DNA of 64,000 bases from Paucilactobacillus suebicus DSM 5007 = KCTC 3549. GTDB lineage: Bacteria; Bacillota; Bacilli; Lactobacillales; Lactobacillaceae. Within the stretch, counting starts at the first letter, position 1. Every line of letters begins with the position of its first letter. Under the pieces are notes generated by a model. That model was not told the origin of the DNA, searched no databases, and saw only the letters and a program-made list of their open reading frames with translations. The translations under genes were made by a program, and so were the position numbers. Shown piece by piece: positions 53,659 to 63,083 of the stretch. Where the stretch lies: assembly GCF_001434475.1 (NCBI RefSeq), contig NZ_AZGF01000005.1:62001-126000 (forward strand). Reading direction: 5' to 3'.

Positions 53659-54186
53659 ATGAAAATTTTAGTAATTACTGGCAGTTCTCACCATCCGGGT
53701 ACGTCGGAAATTTTGGCAGATAATTTTATTATGGGCGCCCAAGAATCTGGTAATGAAATTACAAGATTTGATGCTGGTGATACCCCGATCAGTCCACTTA
53801 CCGTTGACGCAAAAAACAACACCGCTAATGGTAATGAAACCGACAGACAAATTCTAACAATGTTAAATGACGCAGACATGGTTGTTCTGGTTACCCCACT
53901 TTATTACTTTGGTATGACTGCGCAACTAAAAGCGGTTATCGACCGCATGTATCAAAACAATCAAAACCTAATTGGGAACAAATATGCGATGCTTCTAGCA
54001 ACTGCATATGGTGACGGTGATAGTTTTGATGCCTTAGTAATGCACTACCACTCTATTACAAGATACATGAAGTGGACCGACCAAGGTATGTTACTTGCTG
54101 GTGGCTGTTCAGGCGTCAATGATGTTAATCGGACAAATTATCCTAGTCAGGCATACCAACTAGGAAAACAAATCAAACTCGATTAA
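53659..54186 (+). CDS. NAD(P)H-dependent FMN reductase / flavodoxin-fold oxidoreductase
   Basis: This 175-residue protein has the flavodoxin-like fold: KILVITGSSHHPGTSEILADNFI (phosphate-binding loop) and VVLVTPLYYFGMTAQLKAVIDRMYQ (isoalloxazine contact), both standard in FMN-dependent NAD(P)H reductases. GGGAGG precedes the ATG. It may reduce quinones, azo or nitro compounds. It is followed by a two-component system after 116 bases and could be its neighbour by chance. Confidence 0.88.
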   Translation: MKILVITGSSHHPGTSEILADNFIMGAQESGNEITRFDAGDTPISPLTVDAKNNTANGNETDRQILTMLNDADMVVLVTPLYYFGMTAQLKAVIDRMYQNNQNLIGNKYAMLLATAYGDGDSFDALVMHYHSITRYMKWTDQGMLLAGGCSGVNDVNRTNYPSQAYQLGKQIKLD

Positions 54187-54302
54187 TTTCAACTAGTAAA
54201 AAAATTATGAAACAAAACAAATTTTATTGGTTGCGACACTATTTAATCAGTAACTTTGATAAAATTACCGTTAAGAGAAATAATTTACTGGGAGGATTTA
54301 CA

Positions 54303-55001
54303 TTGGCACAAACAATTTTGCTCGTTGAAGATGAGGCTGGATTGGTTGACTCGCTTTCATCTGAGTTTAGCTTCGAGGGATATGAAGTGATAACAGCTCT
54401 TGATGGTGAATCAGCCGTTAGTACATACCATGAAAACCAAAGTAGTGTTGATCTGGTTATCCTAGACTGGATGTTACCCAAATTAGACGGTCTGGGAGTG
54501 TTAAGACGAATCCGCCGAGAAAGTGATGTTCCCATCATCATGTTAACGGCCAGGGACTACAAAGGTGATAAAGTGGCCGGTTTGTTAGGTGGTGCTGACG
54601 ACTATGTCACAAAACCATTCGATATTGAGGAGTTATTAGCAAGAATTCAGGTTGTGTTAAGACGGCCAAGAGATTTAAAGAGCTCACAAAGTGAATCGGT
54701 CTATGAGCTAGACGATTTGAAACTCGATACAGATAAGCGATTGGTTACACGTGGTACTCACAACATTCAGCTAACTCAACGAGAATTCAAATTATTATTG
54801 GAACTAATTAAAGACACTGGTAAAACATTTACCCGTGATGAATTGCTGAATGCAGTTTGGGGCGTTGATTTTGATGGTCAACCTAACACTGTTGATGTAT
54901 ATATTCGATATCTGCGTAATAAAATCGATCGTTTCCCCGAAAAAAAGAAGCTAATCCATACAATTCGTGGCGTTGGATATTCTCTGGATATTTTGGACTA
55001 A
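54303..55001 (+). CDS. OmpR/PhoB-type response regulator
   Basis: The start is a TTG at 54303, placed 6-8 bases after TGGGAGG; it gives the usual receiver opening AQTILLVEDEAG. The 232 residues have the receiver domain with acidic pocket E9-D10 and phospho-acceptor D55 (VILDWMLPKLDG), the conserved KPF lysine, and a C-terminal winged helix (about 130-232, QLTQREFKLLLELIKDTGKTFTRDELLNAVWG). The histidine kinase gene follows after 17 bases. Confidence 0.94.
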   Translation: MAQTILLVEDEAGLVDSLSSEFSFEGYEVITALDGESAVSTYHENQSSVDLVILDWMLPKLDGLGVLRRIRRESDVPIIMLTARDYKGDKVAGLLGGADDYVTKPFDIEELLARIQVVLRRPRDLKSSQSESVYELDDLKLDTDKRLVTRGTHNIQLTQREFKLLLELIKDTGKTFTRDELLNAVWGVDFDGQPNTVDVYIRYLRNKIDRFPEKKKLIHTIRGVGYSLDILD

Positions 55002-55018
55002 TCTAGAAAGGCATCATA

Positions 55019-56374
55019 ATGATGAATAACAAGCAACGAAAAGAAAATAGTGCTTCAATCATGCTACGAAGTTTTATTTTGCTGGTCACCATTATCATAT
55101 TTGTTGCTAGTATCTCCACAGTTGTTGCTGTTGGTCATGAACTTCTTGAGACTAGTAATTATAATTCCAGTAAAATTATTACTAGTCTCAAAAACACTGT
55201 TATCGATGGCGACCATGACTGGCGCAATTGGCGGATTAATAACACACTAGATACCAGTACCAGCTACGTCCACGTGCATAATATGCGTAAAGATGCCAAG
55301 ACAAAAAATTATTACTCACCGGGAACTGAAAAGCTTCTCAGTAAAAAAATGACCGAAATACCGCTGATTAAAAATTTATATTATCGTTCTAACGCCGGCT
55401 TTTACTACTATGGCACTGGCCATTCAAGAGGCATTGACTATCAATTATGGACAAAAGTTAATAATGAATTAGAGTTGTTAATTCGCATTGTGGCAGTTTT
55501 AATAGTTATACTGTTGCTAACTGTTGTTATCAGTCCGATTTACATTCGGGTTATTACACGTAGGTTAACATCCCCCCTGTCGGATCTAACTGAATCAGCA
55601 GAATCCATTTCAAAAGATGGAAATCGTCAATTGTCACTTCCGGTTCCCGATAAACCAACGGAAGTTACAAATTTAGCTACTAGCTTTAATCGCTTGCTTG
55701 ATGAATTAGAGAAAAAATCTGAAAAAGAAAAGTTATTTGTTTCAAATGCGGCACACGAACTACGAACCCCAATTGCCACAATTAGAAGCCATGCTCAGCT
55801 AATTCAAAGACGTGGTCGAGAACATCCCGAAATCATCCCCAAATCAATTGAATACATCAACGATGAATCACATCAGATGCAATCACTTGTGGACGAACTA
55901 TTAACACTGTCCCGAGCAGACAGAATGACGCTCGATTTCGACAACTATGACTTGAGTCAGTCACTAAATAACATCAGTGATCGTCTGAATGCAGCAATTA
56001 AACAAAAGATTAATCGACAGATTGAAAAAGATATTAGGATCACTGCTAACGAGGAAAGCATCGAACAAATTGTGACAAGTTTACTAAGCAACGCGGCCAA
56101 ATATTCGCCTAATGATAGTGTCATCACGCTAAAACTAGATCGAATTAATGACGTAACTCAAATTAGTGTAATTGACGAAGGCCGCGGTATTAATGATGAA
56201 GACAAGCCCCACATATTTGACAGATTTTATAGATCTAATGACGTTAGAGGATCAATTGCAGGAACAGGACTTGGCCTATCAATTGCAAACGAACTATCAT
56301 CTTTAAATCATGCTCAATTATCTGTCAGTGATAACCATCCCCATGGCAGCATTTTTACAATCACATTTGAATAG
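55019..56374 (+). CDS. sensor histidine kinase
   Basis: This 451-residue kinase has TM1 at about 17-38, an extracellular sensor of roughly 115 residues, TM2 at 153-178, a HAMP domain (180-235), the HisKA box with H246 in FVSNAAHELRTPIATIRSHAQ, and the ATPase domain with LLSNAAKYSPND (N box), DEGRGI (G1) and GTGLGLSIA (G2). The extracellular domain is Tyr-rich and matches no family I know. It forms a pair with the upstream regulator, and the DedA-PAP2-GtrB-GT-C genes downstream are candidate targets. Confidence 0.94.
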   Translation: MMNNKQRKENSASIMLRSFILLVTIIIFVASISTVVAVGHELLETSNYNSSKIITSLKNTVIDGDHDWRNWRINNTLDTSTSYVHVHNMRKDAKTKNYYSPGTEKLLSKKMTEIPLIKNLYYRSNAGFYYYGTGHSRGIDYQLWTKVNNELELLIRIVAVLIVILLLTVVISPIYIRVITRRLTSPLSDLTESAESISKDGNRQLSLPVPDKPTEVTNLATSFNRLLDELEKKSEKEKLFVSNAAHELRTPIATIRSHAQLIQRRGREHPEIIPKSIEYINDESHQMQSLVDELLTLSRADRMTLDFDNYDLSQSLNNISDRLNAAIKQKINRQIEKDIRITANEESIEQIVTSLLSNAAKYSPNDSVITLKLDRINDVTQISVIDEGRGINDEDKPHIFDRFYRSNDVRGSIAGTGLGLSIANELSSLNHAQLSVSDNHPHGSIFTITFE

Positions 56375-56382
56375 TTGGACCG

Positions 56383-56416
56383 AAAAGATCGAAAAATTCA
56401 CTTTTTTCGATCTTTT
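56383..56416 (+). terminator. terminator after the two-component genes
   Basis: AAAAGATCGAAAAA and TTTTTCGATCTTTT are perfect 14-bp arms with a 6-base loop, followed by ATTTTG. The remaining 56417-56612 gap is AT-rich promoter DNA for the DedA gene. Confidence 0.85.
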
Positions 56417-56612
56417 ATTTTGTTTAAGTTGTGATAATTTGCCAGTTTAATCGTTGATATACTAGCAATTTAGTCGTAATTAATCCGAATTATGAGAGTT
56501 TATCATTTTAATATCATTCAAAGCTACTTTTTTAAAGAAGGATTCTCTTATAGTATGAAAATCGAAATAAAAACACACCATTTATTGGTTATTTTAGAAA
56601 AGAGGTTTTCCT

Positions 56613-57266
56613 ATGATTACGTCATTTATTGTTTCAATTTTAAATATGCACCACTTGTTGCCAGTGCTAATTGGACAATATGGTGTGTTTATATATGTCG
56701 GGCTCTTCTTAATGATTTTTATTGAAACTGGACTGGTTGTTTTTCCATTTCTACCAGGAGACTCGCTATTATTCTTGTGTGGATCAATTGCGGCGATGAG
56801 CAGCCATTCGCTGAATAGCATTATTCTAATTATTCTGTTATCACTGGCCGCTATTATCGGTGACAGTTTAAATTTTGAAATTGGCCAAAGGTTTGGTAAA
56901 CAGCTGACGACCCCTAGGTGGCACAAGGTGATCAAGCCTAAACACTTAGCACAAGCTAAAGCGTTTTTCAAACGACATGGCAGCCTCGCCATTTTTCTGG
57001 GCAGATTCGTACCAATGATCCGGACACTGATCCCATTCACTGCTGGAATTAGCAAAATGCAGTATCGCAAATTTGTCTTTTTCAATATTCTTGGTGGTAT
57101 TGCGTGGGTAAACATTGCTATTTTATCTGGTTACTTCTTTGGTAACATCCCGGTTGTCAAGGCACACTTTGAATTAATTATGCTGGGAATCGTCTTTGTC
57201 TCATTGATCCCCGTCGCAATTATGGCTCTCATTAATAAAAGAAAGGGGCAAAAAGCTGATGCGTAA
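56613..57266 (+). CDS. DedA family membrane protein
   Basis: The 217-residue protein has the DedA/SNARE-associated pattern: re-entrant segment VFPFLPGDSLLFLCGSIAA, GDSLNFEIGQRFGKQL, and GRFVPMIRTLIPFTAGISKM with the conserved Arg residues. Family knowledge: some DedA proteins (UptA type) recycle undecaprenyl phosphate across the membrane. It overlaps the PAP2 gene by eight bases, and the next gene makes a lipid-linked sugar, so a carrier-lipid role fits well. Start follows AAAGAGG. Confidence 0.9.
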   Translation: MITSFIVSILNMHHLLPVLIGQYGVFIYVGLFLMIFIETGLVVFPFLPGDSLLFLCGSIAAMSSHSLNSIILIILLSLAAIIGDSLNFEIGQRFGKQLTTPRWHKVIKPKHLAQAKAFFKRHGSLAIFLGRFVPMIRTLIPFTAGISKMQYRKFVFFNILGGIAWVNIAILSGYFFGNIPVVKAHFELIMLGIVFVSLIPVAIMALINKRKGQKADA

Positions 57267-57924
57267 AAGTAAGACCTGGCTCATTTTTGGTATTGGATCA
57301 CTAGTCGCTTTTGCACTTTTAAGCGCTGGTATCTTATCAAACGCAGCAAGTCTGCAGTCATTTGATAGTTCAATTCAACAATTTTTCTCTTCTTTCATTA
57401 ATCCGACCAATACGATGTTTATGTCTACCTTTTCCTTCTTTGGTAGTCCAGCCGTTTCAATTGGGCTAACCATCATTATTGCATTAGCAATTTGGTTGAA
57501 TAAAAACCGCACCATGGCAATATGGATCATATTTACTCAAATTATCGGCAGTGGGATCGCTGAAATCGTTAAAAACATCGTTCAACGTCCTCGTCCCACA
57601 CTACAAGTGATTAAAGATACAGGGTTCAGTTACCCGAGCGGACATACATTCTGCACCGCCATTTTAATCATGGTCATTTTATTTATCATGGTTCCAATGA
57701 TTAATGATCAAGAAGTGCAAGCTTTAGTTTCAATATTGAATGTTTTATGGTTTGTCGTCATTGCAATTTCAAGAATTTACCTGCGCGACCACTTTCCAAC
57801 TGACGTTATTGGCAGTACCCTTCTCGCAATTTCATGGTGGGAAGTTTCACGTGGCATCTACTTTTTTGCTCAAAAACATTTAGCTGGATCGAAGCTATTG
57901 GCAAATCATATGAAAGGAGAATAA
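57259..57924 (+). CDS. PAP2 family phosphatase (undecaprenyl-diphosphatase-like)
   Basis: This 221-residue membrane protein has the complete three-part PAP2 motif: KNIVQRPRP, PSGH with the first catalytic His, and SRIYLRDHFPTD with the nucleophilic His. About six membrane helices. Members dephosphorylate undecaprenyl diphosphate or phosphatidic acid derivatives on the outer face. It is coupled to the DedA gene (8-base overlap) and followed five bases later by a polyprenyl-glycosyltransferase gene, favouring undecaprenyl diphosphate. Confidence 0.9.
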   Translation: MRKSKTWLIFGIGSLVAFALLSAGILSNAASLQSFDSSIQQFFSSFINPTNTMFMSTFSFFGSPAVSIGLTIIIALAIWLNKNRTMAIWIIFTQIIGSGIAEIVKNIVQRPRPTLQVIKDTGFSYPSGHTFCTAILIMVILFIMVPMINDQEVQALVSILNVLWFVVIAISRIYLRDHFPTDVIGSTLLAISWWEVSRGIYFFAQKHLAGSKLLANHMKGE

Positions 57925-57929
57925 TAGAT

Positions 57930-58871
57930 ATGGAAAAACTAACAATTGTCATTCCAGCGTATAACGAAGAAGAAGTCCTTCACTCATCATTAGAGCGCCT
58001 ATTAAAAATTGAAGATTCAATAATTAATTCTCAAAACATTGATGAAAGCTCAAATATCATTGTAGTTGATGATGGTTCAAAGGATAAGACTTGGGAAATA
58101 GTTGAACAGGAAAATCAAAGCAACAGCCGAGTTACCGGCATTAAATTCAGCAAAAACTTTGGTCATCAGAATGCATTAATTGCAGGTATGACTGAGGCAA
58201 TTAAAACGGCTGATTTAGTGGTAACAATCGATGCCGATTTACAGGATGATCCGGACTCAATCCCGACAATGTTTCAAGAATATACACAAGGTGCAGACAT
58301 AGTTTACGGTGTCCGTAACAATCGAGAAACTGACACATGGTTTAAACGGAACTCTGCCGGCTTATTTTACAAAACACTCAATGTATTAGGTGTGCGGTTG
58401 GTACAAAATCACGCAGATTTCAGAATGATGACCAAGCGAGCAATTAGTACCCTGCTCGAATACCATGAGAGAAACATGTTTATCAGAGGTGTCATTCCAA
58501 TGCTGGGGTACAAAACGGCCAAAGTATATTACAAACGAACACCGCGGATGGCTGGTGAATCAAAGTATCCACTCAAAAAAATGTTAGCTTTTGCCTGGGA
58601 TGGCGTCACGTCATTAACCATTGCACCAGTTAGAGCAATTCTAATGTTAGGACTGCTTGTCAGCATGCTTGGCGTCTGTGCGCTAATTTATTCCGTAGTA
58701 ACCAAATGGATGGGGCTAACCGTTCATGGATGGTCATCGCTAATGATTTCTATCTGGATTCTTGGTGGTCTTCAAATGATTAGTCTTGGTGTAATTGGTG
58801 AATATATTGGTAAAGTTACTACGGAGGTTAAACATCGTCCCCGCTTTACCATCGAATCTAAATTGAAGTGA
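57930..58871 (+). CDS. GtrB/DPM1-like polyprenyl-phosphate glycosyltransferase (GT2)
   Basis: Start at ATG 57930 with AAAGGAGA upstream; 313 residues. The GT-A domain has LTIVIPAYNEEEVL, VVDDGSKDKTWE and TIDADLQDDPDSI (the DxD metal site), and the GVRNNRETDTWFKR segment typical of GtrB/DPM1. Two C-terminal membrane helices (about 230-285) follow. Such enzymes move a sugar from a nucleotide to undecaprenyl phosphate on the inner face. The next gene encodes a probable GT-C enzyme that would use the product. No GtrA-type flippase gene is present. Confidence 0.92.
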   Translation: MEKLTIVIPAYNEEEVLHSSLERLLKIEDSIINSQNIDESSNIIVVDDGSKDKTWEIVEQENQSNSRVTGIKFSKNFGHQNALIAGMTEAIKTADLVVTIDADLQDDPDSIPTMFQEYTQGADIVYGVRNNRETDTWFKRNSAGLFYKTLNVLGVRLVQNHADFRMMTKRAISTLLEYHERNMFIRGVIPMLGYKTAKVYYKRTPRMAGESKYPLKKMLAFAWDGVTSLTIAPVRAILMLGLLVSMLGVCALIYSVVTKWMGLTVHGWSSLMISIWILGGLQMISLGVIGEYIGKVTTEVKHRPRFTIESKLK

Positions 58872-58879
58872 GATGTCTC

Positions 58880-60856
58880 ATGAAAAAATTGGCAAATATA
58901 ATACCGATCATCTTAATTATCGGTTTATTTATCGGAATGATTGGTAACCTAGTTGTACAAAACAATATTGTGCAGTCCTGTGTCTTGATCGCCGCAGCGA
59001 TTTTTGTTTGGTTGAGTCGGACATACTTATCTTCTTTTTTTAATAGTTTAACAAGTAAACAAATGAAAGCGTCTATTTTAGGCGGCTTAATAGTGATTCT
59101 GGTTGTCCAAATATTAGTACTTGTATTCCTACCTGCTACCGTTTATCACGATCCATTTCGTGTGCTATACCAGGCAGAATTACTGAGCCATAATGAATTT
59201 AACTGGAGCAATTCAACTTATTTTTGGAGATACCCAAATAACGTATTTTTAAGCGTCTTCTTAGGTCAATGGCTTAAAATAACTAATTTATTTCATTTAA
59301 CTACTAATATCAGTATTCACATTCTTTCAATTATCTTTTTAGACAGTTTTATTGGAATAACATTATGCTGGACTTTTTTTAAAAAGCATCGACAAGATAT
59401 CACAATGTTCCTACTAATATTTTTTATTATTAGTCCATTTGCGTATACCTATTACCTGCAAGTCTTCTACTCAGATCTACCTTCACTATTATTTATCCTT
59501 TTGACATTTATCATTCTTTCAGACTGGACTTCATTTTCGAGAAAATTAAAAATTGCTGGTGGTATAGCATTATTTGCAATGACAATTTTGGCCGAACTAA
59601 TTAAGCCAAATTTTGTTTTACTAGCAATTGCCATTGTCGTAGTAATGGTATTTATGTTATTCACAAACCGCAGCCTTTTAATGAAATTCCTCTTACCATT
59701 CATAATTATTCTTGCCGGTTTTGGCATTTCTCACCCAATCAGTAATGCAGTTAATTCAAGCGTTCATTTTCAAACCGAATCAAAGTATGAAATGCCAATG
59801 ACCAATTGGATTTGGATGAGCTATAATCCCCATAGCAATGGTACTTATGTCGGCAAAGATATTGCGAAAATGAATCAGTTACCTACTAAACAAGCAAGGT
59901 CTAAGTACATTAAAAAAGCTTTGCCGAAAAGAATTAAAAAATTAGGCGTTCGCGGCCTTTTGTCAAGATGGCTGGGAAAAGCAGTAACCTTCTTTGACGT
60001 TGGTAAAATTCAAAAATCTTACACTGGTGGGTTCATTAGTGCTCCGGCTGCTTACCAAAAGATTCAAACTCAGCTAAGTGTCTTAGGTTCGTTGATTATG
60101 AGAATCGGATTTATCATGATCTATGGCAGCGCAATTATTAGTTGTCTCAAACTAATCAAAAGTCGCGGTCTTGTCAATGATCCCGTCGCACTATTAACAC
60201 TGACTCTTGCAGTTGGATATTTTCTATTTCACACTCTGATCTGGGAGTCAGAAAGCAGATATGGCCAAGCTGTCATGCCATTACTGCTCATGACTATTGC
60301 CAGTTCTGCTTCGGAGTCATCGGCAATTCAAAAACCGATTATCGGTAAAAGAACACAACGATTAGCTGGCACGATTGTGGCCATAAGTGCCATAGCGATT
60401 GGCATAGTTTCAGGACAGCCTTTCATCAAAGCACAATCAAGATTTGTTGCACGGCAAGGGAGTCAACTATCAATGCAATACCATGCTAAGCCGTTTCTAT
60501 TGCAAGGTCATGACAGTGCCATCCAATCAGTTGTTTTAAACCATCAAGCCTCGAAATTCACAATTACAACCCAGGCTTCATCTGGTATTCAAGCAGAGTT
60601 GCTCGATGTTACCACTCATCATCGTTACCAATTTAAGCAAACAACCGATAGGCTGACTTTGCATCAGCAACTTAATCCTGGTAATTATGAAATTAGAATT
60701 AAAAACAACAGTAATATAGCTGCACCAATTTCCATTATTAAAACCAAAAACTATCAGCTAGCACCTAAACCACTTAAAATAAATCATCAATCAAACCGCA
60801 ACGCCTCCCTCATCTATTCAGCCCAAGTAAAGTTTCATAATAGACAATTAATGTAA
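58880..60856 (+). CDS. multi-span membrane protein, probable GT-C glycosyltransferase
   Basis: From the ATG at 58880 (GTG 58868 is an alternative) this 658-residue protein has about twelve hydrophobic helices up to residue 510, then a soluble beta-rich C-terminal domain (about 525-658) that should face outside. The first outer loop contains VYHDPFRVLYQAELL, with acidic and Arg residues in the position of the GT-C catalytic motif. By analogy it would move the sugar from the undecaprenyl-phosphate sugar made by the preceding enzyme onto a cell wall polymer or protein. The target is unknown. The family call rests on topology and context. Confidence 0.72.
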   Translation: MKKLANIIPIILIIGLFIGMIGNLVVQNNIVQSCVLIAAAIFVWLSRTYLSSFFNSLTSKQMKASILGGLIVILVVQILVLVFLPATVYHDPFRVLYQAELLSHNEFNWSNSTYFWRYPNNVFLSVFLGQWLKITNLFHLTTNISIHILSIIFLDSFIGITLCWTFFKKHRQDITMFLLIFFIISPFAYTYYLQVFYSDLPSLLFILLTFIILSDWTSFSRKLKIAGGIALFAMTILAELIKPNFVLLAIAIVVVMVFMLFTNRSLLMKFLLPFIIILAGFGISHPISNAVNSSVHFQTESKYEMPMTNWIWMSYNPHSNGTYVGKDIAKMNQLPTKQARSKYIKKALPKRIKKLGVRGLLSRWLGKAVTFFDVGKIQKSYTGGFISAPAAYQKIQTQLSVLGSLIMRIGFIMIYGSAIISCLKLIKSRGLVNDPVALLTLTLAVGYFLFHTLIWESESRYGQAVMPLLLMTIASSASESSAIQKPIIGKRTQRLAGTIVAISAIAIGIVSGQPFIKAQSRFVARQGSQLSMQYHAKPFLLQGHDSAIQSVVLNHQASKFTITTQASSGIQAELLDVTTHHRYQFKQTTDRLTLHQQLNPGNYEIRIKNNSNIAAPISIIKTKNYQLAPKPLKINHQSNRNASLIYSAQVKFHNRQLM

Positions 60857-61053
60857 AAAGAGTGGGGAAAAGGCGTTTTGCTCCCAAAATATAAGCCTCC
60901 TAAGACTAAAATCCTGCATTTTGGATTTTGGTCTTAGGAGGCTTATGTGGCCGGAAGTAGCCGTTTATTGCACGTTTGGACTAGATATATTAAAGAATTA
61001 AATTAGTCTGTTTTAGTACCGTTTATAGATACAATAGGTACTTTTGTCCCTAT
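60857..61053 (+). repeat. interspersed hairpin element, copy 11 (full length)
   Basis: Hairpin 60891-60946 (ATAAGCCTCCTAAGACTAAA onward) with one non-pairing position. Left flank GGCGTTTTGCTCCC; right flank GTGGCCGGAAGTAGCCG, TTTATTGCACGTTTGGACTA, AATTAAATTAGT, CCGTTTATAGATACAATAGG and CTTTTGTCCCT, shared with copies 1, 4 and 8. It lies between convergent genes. Confidence 0.85.
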
Positions 61054-61065
61054 TTTTCTCTATTT

Positions 61066-61491
61066 TTATTGGAGCTTATTTTTAATTTTACCCAGACTAT
61101 CCGTCAAAATAGTTTTACGATCTTCGTCAACAGCAGATTTTACTGTAGTCTCAAGTTCCGCAAATATTTGATTAATTGTCTTAATAACAGCATGTCCCTT
61201 AGGCTTTAAGAATAATTGCTTTTGGCGTTCATTATCCGCCGGGATTTTTCTAACCAGATAATCCTGGCTTGTAAGTGATTTTAACATGTTGGTTACCGTT
61301 GCATTTTGCCGATTTAAAAACGATGCTACGTTTTTTTGGATCGTTCCTGGATGCTCATCAACATACTTTAGTAATCTAGCTTGTTGAACATTTAATCCAA
61401 CATCACTAAGTCGCGAATGGATGAACTCGTTTTCCCGCATAACTATTTCGTGCAAAAGTTCCGAAATGTTATCTGGATCATCAGTCTTCAA
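61066..61491 (-). CDS. MarR-family transcriptional regulator
   Basis: This 141-residue regulator has the winged helix-turn-helix QARLLKYVDEHPGTIQKNVASFLNRQNATVTNMLKSLTSQDYLVRKIPADNERQ, typical of MarR. Start is a TTG at 61491 with AGGGA upstream. It is divergent in direction from nothing: both it and the transporter gene at 61608 are on the minus strand, 116 bases apart, so it lies downstream of that transporter. It could regulate the transporter or a distant exporter. Confidence 0.9.
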   Translation of the reverse strand: MKTDDPDNISELLHEIVMRENEFIHSRLSDVGLNVQQARLLKYVDEHPGTIQKNVASFLNRQNATVTNMLKSLTSQDYLVRKIPADNERQKQLFLKPKGHAVIKTINQIFAELETTVKSAVDEDRKTILTDSLGKIKNKLQ

Positions 61492-61607
61492 CCTAATCCC
61501 TGCTTTCTGTATTAATTTAAATTATGTAATCATTATACAGAAATTTAATTAAAATAAAAACTTTTAATTAATTAGAGTGTTGTAGTTGTAACTCTTCAGC
61601 TCATAAA

Positions 61608-62558
61608 TCAAAAGATTCTGATGAAGCCCACTCCAATTATCATAATCAAAATACCAATTATTTGAATCACCGCTATCGGATTACGTGGTGATTCCAACCA
61701 ACCGAATTGATCAATCAACAAACTACCAATCATCAAGCCAACTAACACGATAACCACTGCCAATCCTGTACCAACAAGCGGTACCATCACGACATTTCCT
61801 AGAACAAATAACGCGCCAATGATGCCACCCATCCACATCCACCACGGATTAGAGGTTGAATTAGTTTTATCGATTTTAAGTGGCAATCTCATTATGGCAA
61901 CAATGATGATTAAACAGACAGTACCTACCAAAAATGATACAAATGCTGCATGCACTGATGAATGCAATACTGTGCCCAAATGACCATTAATTGCCGTCTG
62001 CATTGCACTTAAAACACCAGTAACAATCCCAGCAATTCGCCACAGCCATAAACCATACTGTTTATTATCATTTTCAGTCTGCTTGTCTATCTTATTATGA
62101 CGAGCATCTATCCAACCCTTACCGGCAACGGTTATAATTACTCCACATAATACCAACAAGGCACCAGCTAACCGTATTCCTGTTAAATGACTAATAGGTG
62201 AGTAAAACAAACCAAAATTGTCGATCACAAGGCCAGCGATAATTTGACCTAATACAGGCATTATCACTGTTTGGACACTACCCAATTTTGGAAAAAGCAA
62301 GATATTGCCGGTTAAGTACACAACTCCTAGAAGCCCGCCCAACCACAACCACCACGGTTGTGATGTAACTATTGACCATTTAAAGAATAGTGTATGAATC
62401 GAAAAAAGTGTGATAATAGCTAAAAAAATGGTTCCCACAGTAAACGAGGTCATTGATGCTACAAATGGTGAACCAACTGATTTTCTCAGTCTCGAGTTAA
62501 TACTTGTTTGAATGGGTAAACCGAAACCAATCGACAACCCAATGATAATTGCTAACAT
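61608..62558 (-). CDS. YdcZ/DUF606-type DMT transporter (tandem fusion)
   Basis: The 316-residue membrane protein is an internal duplication: residues 1-145 (GFGLPIQTSINSRLRKSVGSPFVASMTSFTVGTIFL) and 170-316 (AMQTAINGHLGTVLHSSVHAAFVSFLVGTVCLI) repeat the same pattern, each with PWWxWxGGxxGxxxxxGN. About ten helices in total. DUF606 proteins usually have a single unit of about 145 residues, so this is a natural fusion. They belong to the drug/metabolite transporter superfamily; substrate unknown. Ribosome site GGGAGGA. Confidence 0.87.
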   Translation of the reverse strand: MLAIIIGLSIGFGLPIQTSINSRLRKSVGSPFVASMTSFTVGTIFLAIITLFSIHTLFFKWSIVTSQPWWLWLGGLLGVVYLTGNILLFPKLGSVQTVIMPVLGQIIAGLVIDNFGLFYSPISHLTGIRLAGALLVLCGVIITVAGKGWIDARHNKIDKQTENDNKQYGLWLWRIAGIVTGVLSAMQTAINGHLGTVLHSSVHAAFVSFLVGTVCLIIIVAIMRLPLKIDKTNSTSNPWWMWMGGIIGALFVLGNVVMVPLVGTGLAVVIVLVGLMIGSLLIDQFGWLESPRNPIAVIQIIGILIMIIGVGFIRIF

Positions 62559-62633
62559 ATGATCCTCCCTTAGTTGTTTGATAAATCATATCATACAACA
62601 CCCAAATTGGCGGAGGTGAATAAATTCATTTTG

Positions 62634-63002
62634 TTAGCGCCAGTATGATTCTGTATTGCTGTTCATTTGAACTTGCCAAGCAATAATTTCGTCTAATAAT
62701 CCGTAATCAATCTCCTTTTGCCAGGGAATAGTAATAGAATCTTTTGTTTTAAGGTATCCGGCCGCACTAATGTCATCCTTGAATTGTTCGAATCCTTTAG
62801 ATTTTGAAATCAATACGATACCACCTTCAGTTGCATTAAACTCGATAATATCTGTTTTGTGATCCGTAAACATTGGTGATTCGTTCACTAAAGCCAGTCG
62901 CAAATGTGGAAAACGTTCAGTAATCCAATCTAGTACATCATGAAGTTGCTTTCGTTGATCATCATCATTAATATTTTTAAAAAAATCTGCCAAACTATCC
63001 AT
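62634..63002 (-). CDS. DUF1801 / YdhG-like protein
   Basis: The 122-residue protein (ATG 63002, GTG 63011 as alternative) has LHDVLDWITERFPHLRLALVNESPMFTDHKTDIIEF and GFEQFKDDISAAGYLKTKDSITIPWQKEIDYGLL, the pattern of DUF1801/YdhG proteins, some of which are frataxin-like iron chaperones. No metal site is evident. It is transcribed alone between a transporter gene and a small membrane protein. Confidence 0.8.
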   Translation of the reverse strand: MDSLADFFKNINDDDQRKQLHDVLDWITERFPHLRLALVNESPMFTDHKTDIIEFNATEGGIVLISKSKGFEQFKDDISAAGYLKTKDSITIPWQKEIDYGLLDEIIAWQVQMNSNTESYWR

Positions 63003-63083
63003 CCATAACACCCGATTTCAAATTAATAACCGCTTACATATTATAACTGATTTTTGAATTTTTAAAGCAAAATAATACGTAAA

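Noticed and set aside
56492-56725. A 77-codon plus-strand frame before and overlapping the DedA gene
   Set aside because: It runs into the DedA frame in another phase and lacks a ribosome site. DedA has a clear one and full family motifs.
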